The notes under the pieces were generated by a model that made no database searches, was not told where the DNA came from, and saw only the letters and a program-made list of their open reading frames with translations. A stretch of 17,544 nucleotides of DNA from positions 1-17,544 of the forward strand of contig JAHIVL010000042.1 in assembly GCA_018816485.1 (NCBI GenBank). Direction: 5' to 3'. Below are positions 13,769-17,544 of the stretch, piece by piece. A program made the position numbers and the translations under genes. Position 1 is the stretch's first letter. Each line of letters starts with the position of its first letter. Source of the DNA: Patescibacteria group bacterium. Lineage in GTDB: Bacteria; Patescibacteriota; Microgenomatia; UBA1400; PJMF01.

Positions 13769-13967
13769 TCACGCACAACAAAAAAAATTTCAATATACAA
13801 GTGAATGGACAAAAAATATTTGGAACGTATTTTAATTATAGCTTGAATTGGTTGAGTGGCTTAGTAATGAAATTAATTTTCTTGAATGCGCAGAACTTTA
13901 GAAGTTAAAAATAGAATATGATAATTGTTGTATAATAAAATTAGTAATTTATTAAGGAAACCAAAAT

Positions 13968-14312
13968 ATGATAGATGAAAGTAAGTCAATGCAACCTGGA
14001 GTTAATGGAGTTAATGGAGCCAATGTTGAAAGCTCTGTTCCAGAAAAAGATTTGTCGTCAATTGCCGAATCTTTGATGGAAGCCAGAAGAAGTACAGAAC
14101 CATCTATGCCATGGGATATAATTAAGGAATTAGCTGTATTAATTGTTGAGAATCACCCAGAAATTATCATGGTTTTTAACAATCAAATGCAAACATTATT
14201 AGCTGAAGCCAATCAAACTCTTCCTAGCGGAGTTTATGATTCTGATGTAGCAGGAAGATTAAATCCTCTGATTATTGAGTTAAGATCTAAATTAAAAACT
14301 AAATCTGAATAA
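13968..14312 (+). CDS. Hypothetical protein, 114 aa (cassette gene 2)
   Basis: Not recognised. TTAAGGAAACC is a good ribosome binding site for ATG 13968, and a TATAAT lies about 30 bases further upstream. The N-terminal 20 residues are polar with a repeated GVNGVNGAN segment. Residues about 40-110 look helical (WDIIKELAVLIVENHPEII, then PLIIELRSKLKTKSE). There is no membrane segment or signal. It is small, acidic and solitary between two core copies. It could be an adaptor or antitoxin-like protein, but nothing in the sequence proves this. Confidence 0.65.
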   Translation: MIDESKSMQPGVNGVNGANVESSVPEKDLSSIAESLMEARRSTEPSMPWDIIKELAVLIVENHPEIIMVFNNQMQTLLAEANQTLPSGVYDSDVAGRLNPLIIELRSKLKTKSE

Positions 14313-14325
14313 TACTATAAATTTA

Positions 14326-14451
14326 TCAATAATCATGTTTTGTAAGTATTTTTGATACCTGTTTTGTAAATTCATAAACATCAGTCTCATCAATATTCAG
14401 CAATTGATTCTTATACCCGTTCCGTAACGCGTCCATCAGGGGGAGCAAATA
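14326..14451 (-). pseudogene. Antisense C-terminal remnant B at a short boundary
   Basis: A 41-codon minus-strand frame from the core to TGA, preceded by an in-frame TAA directly next to the core. It includes LMDALRNGYKNQLLNI and then TDVYEFTKQV, homologous to remnants A and C, and has exactly the same length as C. It is unlikely to be expressed as it stands, because it has no start codon. Confidence 0.55.
14414..14451. repeat. Short boundary repeat, right array, copy B
   Basis: TACCCGTTCC-GTAACG-CGTCCATCA followed by GGGGGAGCAAATA. Same 38-bp length and layout as copies A and C. The differences mostly fall at third positions of the minus-strand codons. Confidence 0.88.
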
Positions 14452-14568
14452 TTAAAATATAGCTATACATAAAGCTTTTATTCATATATTAAACATAAGA
14501 ACAATAAATATGTTAAAGTAGTGTCATCAATTGACCAGCGTCATCAGAATTGGTAGAGTTAATAGGAA

Positions 14569-15198
14569 ATGAATTCTTTCATCATAATAAACTTTATATT
14601 AAATATTTTTGTTTTTTTAGTTTTTATTGCTGGACTTGGGATGGGTGGTTCAACTAATAATGCTATTCGGTTATATAAGATTTACGCTTTGAGCTTGATT
14701 GCTTTTCCTGCATTAACGGTTTTTCTTTTACGAATTATTAAACAGGGGTTATATAAAAAAGTATTACTTTTTCTATCCCTCACATATTTTGTTTGGGGAT
14801 ACATATTGGTTGATATCATCAGGGTTCCCTTAGAACCGATTTATAATTACGATAAATATAAAATTCAAGAACAGATTGACGTTAGTGTGATGAATGTTGA
14901 TCGCGTAGAAGGAGTGACAAAAGATGATAGGAATATACGAATAACCTTGTCTGTTGTGAATAATACCAAGAAAACGTATAGACCATATTTAGATTTAGTT
15001 GAAACACCCAATATTTTTCTTGATCACTCTAGTTGTTCTGGGTTTGTTGATACATCATATAATGAGATTTTTCCAGGAGAAAATATCATAACTTATAATT
15101 GCTCAACTTCACACTCTTTACCACTTTCTAATTTAGGAGGACATCTTGTGCTAAGGCGCAATCCAAAGACTGGAATATATTTTACACTGACTAAATAA
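14569..15198 (+). CDS. Hypothetical membrane protein with C-terminal beta domain (cassette gene 3)
   Basis: 209 aa, family not recognised. AATAGGAA directly upstream is the ribosome binding site. Three hydrophobic segments occupy about residues 3-24, 34-54 and 62-82. The remaining ~120 residues are polar and strand-rich, with VNNTKKTYRPYLDLVE, a Cys pair in SSCSGFV and YNCSTS, and a final YFTLTK. This looks like an Ig-like or DUF4352-like extracytoplasmic domain, which is inference. The two cysteines could form a disulfide if exported. It stands alone between core copies and is followed after 22 bases by a long boundary element. Confidence 0.65.
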   Translation: MNSFIIINFILNIFVFLVFIAGLGMGGSTNNAIRLYKIYALSLIAFPALTVFLLRIIKQGLYKKVLLFLSLTYFVWGYILVDIIRVPLEPIYNYDKYKIQEQIDVSVMNVDRVEGVTKDDRNIRITLSVVNNTKKTYRPYLDLVETPNIFLDHSSCSGFVDTSYNEIFPGENIITYNCSTSHSLPLSNLGGHLVLRRNPKTGIYFTLTK

Positions 15199-15220
15199 GA
15201 TGGCTATTAGAAATATTTAT

Positions 15221-15367
15221 TCTCTTGGTAATGGATGTGGGCTAATTGGTTCGCGACGGCGAGTGGTGAGCGGAAGTGAAACGAAGCGAAGCACCCGCCT
15301 AGTGCATGCGAGCCATCTTGCACAAAGTATGAATAGCTGGCGAGTCGTGAATCCTACCGGGGGAGCA
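15221..15367. repeat. Long structured boundary element, right array, copy 2
   Basis: 147 bp with TCTCTTGG (15221-15228) complementary to CCGGGGGA (15357-15364). The internal stem is GGTTCGC (15248-15254)/GCGAGCC (15308-15314). Inside it GGCGAGTG faces CACCCGCC with 7 of 8 pairs. The end is TCGTGAATCC-TACCGGGGGAGCA. The variable loop GAGCGGAAGTGAAACGAAGC is longer than in copy 1. In this copy the element directly follows a gene and has no preceding terminator, so it serves as that unit's right boundary. Confidence 0.78.
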
Positions 15368-15436
15368 ATAACCAAATTAGAGCTGTATATCAATCTTTTT
15401 CCTTTTGTATTATATCTAAAATATATTTAATTTATT

Positions 15437-15445
15437 TGGTATAAT
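15437..15445 (+). promoter_or_regulatory. Extended -10 promoter cut off from its gene by the IS element
   Basis: TGGTATAAT is an extended -10. If the IS200-type element is removed, this hexamer would lie about 8 bases before the ATG at 16054, the same spacing as the other leaderless cassette genes. It may now drive tnpA instead. Confidence 0.5.
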
Positions 15446-15513
15446 CGAATAGATATCCACCGCCTTTGGCGGTGAGATCTCTATCACGCTTTAGCGTTTA
15501 ATAGTAAAATAAA

Positions 15514-15551
15514 ATAACTCCGCCTGAAAGGCGAGTTCCAGGAGGAGTTAT
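15514..15551 (+). promoter_or_regulatory. Hairpin sequestering the tnpA ribosome binding site
   Basis: ATAACTCC (15514-15521) is complementary to GGAGTTAT (15544-15551), which contains part of the GGAGGAG ribosome binding site and the first two bases of the ATG. An inner GCCT-GAAA-AGGC type hairpin lies between. Translation would be held low, in line with the tight post-transcriptional control known for IS200 tnpA. Confidence 0.7.
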
Positions 15552-15963
15552 GATCAAGTATAAACGATTATCTCATAGCGTATGGTATTGTAAATATCAC
15601 ATAGTATTCTGTCCTAAGTATAGATACAAAGTACTAATTGGTAAAACAGAAGTATTTGTTAGAAATCAAATATATAAACTATGTGGACAAAAAGATGAAG
15701 TTGAAATAGAAGAGATAAATATTCAACCAAATCATGTTCACTTAATATTGTCTGTACCACCTAAGTATTCAATCAGTGAAATGATGGGATACCTAAAAGG
15801 TAAATTGGCAATGAAAATATTTGATAACAGTAAATTCTTAACAAAGAGATACTGGGGAAAACACTTTTGGAGTCGAGGGTACTGTGTGAGTACTGTAGGA
15901 TTAGATGAGACTCAAATAAGAAAGTACGTTAAGTGGCAACAAGAGGAAAAGCAAAAAGGTTGA
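15550..15963 (+). CDS. tnpA: IS200/IS605-family Y1 transposase TnpA
   Basis: 137 aa, full length for the family. It performs single-strand peel-and-paste transposition by cutting at foldable ends through a 5'-phosphotyrosine. The HUH motif is H62-V-H64 in QPNHVHLILSVPP. The catalytic tyrosine is probably Y126 in QIRKYVKWQ. The N-terminal YHIVFCPKYRYK and the KRYWGKHFWSRGYCVSTVG segment are characteristic. A GGAGGAG ribosome binding site is buried in a hairpin. The frame is intact and ends with TGA, so the enzyme may be active. RAYT transposases are related, but the length and terminal hairpins favour IS200. Confidence 0.95.
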   Translation: MIKYKRLSHSVWYCKYHIVFCPKYRYKVLIGKTEVFVRNQIYKLCGQKDEVEIEEINIQPNHVHLILSVPPKYSISEMMGYLKGKLAMKIFDNSKFLTKRYWGKHFWSRGYCVSTVGLDETQIRKYVKWQQEEKQKG

Positions 15964-16053
15964 ACCACTTAAAGATATAAATGTAATAATTAGCGCCTTT
16001 CAGGCGGAAATCATGCCACCACCTATGGTGGTGGGAATTGACTTTTACGTATC

Positions 16054-17169
16054 ATGATATCAGCACAAGAACAATCACATCAAACAGAAGCAGAAACAGT
16101 AGTGGAAACACCTGTGTACACTGACATCGCTGAGTATACCACTGATGGAGGATTATTAGATGAAATTGAGGTTCATGGTTCTAAATGGCTCATTGTAACT
16201 TACACCGACCAATTGGAAACATGGAAAAAAGTATGGAAAAAGCGTTGCGCTACTGGTGAAGGTAAGAATCAATCTATATTAGCTGAATTGAGAACTGAAG
16301 AAGATATTCTCTTGAGAGAGGGAGCGATTTCTCAAACTCCTTCTTTGACTCAGATATATGATACAACCGTACTGGTTTCAAACTTAAACGGTCCAATGAA
16401 TTCAGGCATCGACAGAGCTAATGGAATTCTATATTCTCCTTGCAGTCAAGAAATTATCGCAATTAATATTGAAAGTGGAAAAGAAATAAATAGAATTACA
16501 CTTCCTCTATTTAATGACTTACACAGCGTAAGCTTTAATCAAAAAACAGAAACAATGATGGTTGTTTCTTCTGGCGCAGATAAGGTTATAGAGATTGATC
16601 GTTCTGGAAAAATAATTTGGAAGTGGGATGCAACTAATTACGCCGATGAGTTAGGATTAATTAATGAAGAAACAAAACAAAGAAGAACTAAATTAGTTGA
16701 TGTAAAAGACTATAGAGAATGGGTTGTTCCTACTCCTGCACAAACTACACACATAAACACTGCTACCTGGTTAGATGAAAGTCATATTGGAGTTACCCTA
16801 TTTCACCAGGGCATAGCTCTTGTGGTTAATAAAGAAACAAATACTACACAAATAGTAGCTACTGAATTAGTTAAACCTCACGGCTTCCAACCAACTGAAG
16901 ATGGCAAATTTATTGTTACTAGCACTGGTCAAGGAAAAGTATTGGTTCTAGATCACGAATTTAAAATAATTGAGGAAATAACAGGTTTTTTTGACGGTCA
17001 CCCTGCTGACGAAATTTCCTGGATACATACTACATTCCCAATTGGTGAAAAATTAGTAGCACTTGATCAAACTTTAGCAGAAATGGTCATTTTTGATCTC
17101 AAATCTAAAAGGATTCAAAGGATAAAGCACCCCCATGGTTGGAAAGTTGCATTTATAGACAGAGTGTAA
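16054..17169 (+). CDS. Putative beta-propeller protein, 371 aa (cassette gene 4)
   Basis: No signal peptide. After a polar N-terminus and a Lys/Trp-rich segment (DQLETWKKVWKKRC) there are repeated blade-like strands: DRANGILYSPCSQEIIAINI, VVSSGADKVIEIDRSGKIIW, LDESHIGVTLFHQGIALVV and GKFIVTSTGQGKVLVLDHE. Histidines recur at strand ends (AQTTHINT, PHGFQP, HPHGWK). This looks like a six-bladed propeller of the PQQ/NHL or arylsulfotransferase-like type. A catalytic role is not provable here. No Shine-Dalgarno sequence precedes ATG 16054, and the original promoter lies about 600 bases upstream across the IS element, so expression is probably impaired or driven from the IS. It is bounded on both sides by tRNA-Asn 3' core copies. 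Confidence 0.7.
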   Translation: MISAQEQSHQTEAETVVETPVYTDIAEYTTDGGLLDEIEVHGSKWLIVTYTDQLETWKKVWKKRCATGEGKNQSILAELRTEEDILLREGAISQTPSLTQIYDTTVLVSNLNGPMNSGIDRANGILYSPCSQEIIAINIESGKEINRITLPLFNDLHSVSFNQKTETMMVVSSGADKVIEIDRSGKIIWKWDATNYADELGLINEETKQRRTKLVDVKDYREWVVPTPAQTTHINTATWLDESHIGVTLFHQGIALVVNKETNTTQIVATELVKPHGFQPTEDGKFIVTSTGQGKVLVLDHEFKIIEEITGFFDGHPADEISWIHTTFPIGEKLVALDQTLAEMVIFDLKSKRIQRIKHPHGWKVAFIDRV

Positions 17170-17286
17170 TTAAGCTCAGTGTCTTTAATTGACAAATACC
17201 TCTTTAGAATATTGTTTTTTAGGTAGCATCTAAGTAGACTATCTCCGCACTAACTAGCTCTAAATATGATAAATATCATGAGTCAC

Positions 17287-17412
17287 TTATTTGGACGAAT
17301 TCGTTTTGTAGAAAGCAAGCTGTCTACAAAACTCTTCCACATCTCTCCTCGTAATCTCCAACAATCTCGATTTATACCCGTTCCACAACGCATCCGATAG
17401 GGGGAGCAAATA
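17287..17412 (-). pseudogene. Antisense C-terminal remnant C at a short boundary
   Basis: A 41-codon minus-strand frame from the core to TAA, containing LPLSDALWNGYKSRLLEI and then RDVEEFCRQLAFYK. It is homologous to remnants A and B and identical in length to B. The frame stays open into the terminator hairpin beyond the core, but that part is not protein-like. The rest of 17170-17286 shows no gene. Confidence 0.55.
17375..17412. repeat. Short boundary repeat, right array, copy C
   Basis: TACCCGTTCC-ACAACG-CATCCGATA followed by GGGGGAGCAAATA. It has the same 38-bp layout as copies A and B and closes the unit carrying the beta-propeller gene. Confidence 0.88.
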
Positions 17413-17492
17413 AAAAAAGACGGATAATTCCGTCTTTTTTTATTTATTCTCTTGGTAATGGATGTGGGCTAATTGGTTCGCGACGGAGAGTG
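17400..17492. repeat. 93-bp perfect direct repeat, right copy
   Basis: Identical to 12206-12298: core GGGGGAGCA, tRNA-Asn terminator and first part of the long element. Here it is preceded by a short boundary instead of a tRNA, so no functional tRNA is present at this end. Confidence 0.9.
17408..17445 (+). terminator. Second copy of the tRNA-Asn terminator
   Basis: Same 17-bp stem as at 12214-12251, with the seven-T run. It may terminate the beta-propeller transcript. Confidence 0.8.
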
Positions 17493-17544
17493 ATGAGCAA
17501 AGTGAAACGGAGCGAGGCACCCGCCTAGTGCATGCGAGCCATCT
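17448..17544. repeat. Long structured boundary element, right array, copy 3 (cut by window end)
   Basis: It starts TCTCTTGG and carries GGTTCGC (17475-17481)/GCGAGCC (17534-17540) with the variable loop GATGAGCAAAGTGAAACGGA. The right end with the tRNA 3' sequence lies beyond the window. The array therefore continues to the right. Confidence 0.75.

Larger units (their letters stand above)
15451..16049 (+). mobile_element. IS200-type element (tnpA only)
   Basis: A single Y1 HUH transposase gene is flanked by terminal hairpins. The left one is CACCGCC-TTT-GGCGGTG (15458-15474) and the right one CCACCACC-TAT-GGTGGTGG (16016-16034). No tnpB is present, as in the IS200 group. The exact ends are not fixed; they probably lie shortly outside the hairpins, the right one near TTTTAC. 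CCGCCTGAAAGGCG (15520-15533) and its exact reverse complement (15994-16007) form an internal inverted repeat around tnpA. The element sits between the promoter and start codon of cassette gene 4. Confidence 0.8.

Noticed and set aside
15200..15430. Open frame of 76 codons over the long element
   Set aside because: Its SLGNGCGLIGSRRRV part repeats the frame seen at 12146-12358 only because the non-coding element is duplicated. The loop lengths differ by non-multiples of three between copies.
15961..15963. TGA read as glycine (Gracilibacteria/Absconditabacteria code)
   Set aside because: TGA ends tnpA at its normal family length, and no gene here has internal in-frame TGA.
13701..17412. Short boundaries as canonical integron attC sites
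   Set aside because: They are short, lack paired RYYYAAC/GTTRRRY boxes in the expected arrangement, and end in a tRNA 3' sequence. The analogy is architectural only.

Overview
The window is an AT-rich bacterial chromosome segment that probably comes from a Candidate Phyla Radiation (Patescibacteria) genome, perhaps Microgenomates-like. The evidence for this is indirect: short intergenic gaps, a compact primase and sigma factor, neighbouring DUF4430-like and DUF6580-like genes, a tRNA without encoded CCA that carries a self-splicing intron, and several apparently leaderless promoters. TGA acts as a stop (tnpA), so the Gracilibacteria recoding is not in use.

Layout. (1) 1-97 is the 3' end of an unidentified gene. 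(2) 150-2530 is a small accessory array of two solitary genes, a methyltransferase and an HExxH metalloprotease. They are separated by three copies of a repeat of about 48 bp that ends in a tRNA-3'-end-like sequence, plus a large structured element ending in a tRNA-Ser-like 3' end. (3) 2820-11781 is a conserved-looking backbone: a secreted DUF4430-like protein, a DUF6580-like membrane protein, a convergent GT-C-like membrane protein, then dnaG, a CsoR/CstR-type repressor, thioredoxin, thioredoxin reductase, glutamate dehydrogenase and the primary sigma factor. The repressor, thioredoxin and reductase form a likely redox operon with a CsoR-type operator in the promoter spacer. (4) 11897-12212 is tRNA-Asn(GUU), interrupted inside its anticodon by a 244-nt group I intron. 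(5) 12206-17544 is a second accessory array. Its units each contain one solitary gene (382, 114, 209 and 371 aa; none clearly identified, the last a probable beta-propeller). Every unit begins and ends with a copy of the tRNA-Asn 3' end (GGGGGAGCA). One unit was later hit by an IS200-type element.

The most interesting feature is the parallel organisation of the two arrays. Both use a short boundary (a 38-bp or ~48-bp repeat ending in a tRNA-3'-like core) and a long boundary of 135-160 bp that ends in a longer piece of tRNA 3' end. The long boundaries of both arrays share two 12-nt blocks, GGTTCGCGACGG and GCCTAGTGCATG, although their ends match different tRNAs. A core is usually followed by a hairpin terminator. 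The short boundaries of the right array also encode, on the minus strand, homologous C-terminal peptides of 41-43 residues that start at the core. I read this as an integron-like, tRNA-3'-end-addressed gene-cassette system whose recombinase lies outside the window. The repeats are directly visible; the mechanism is inference.
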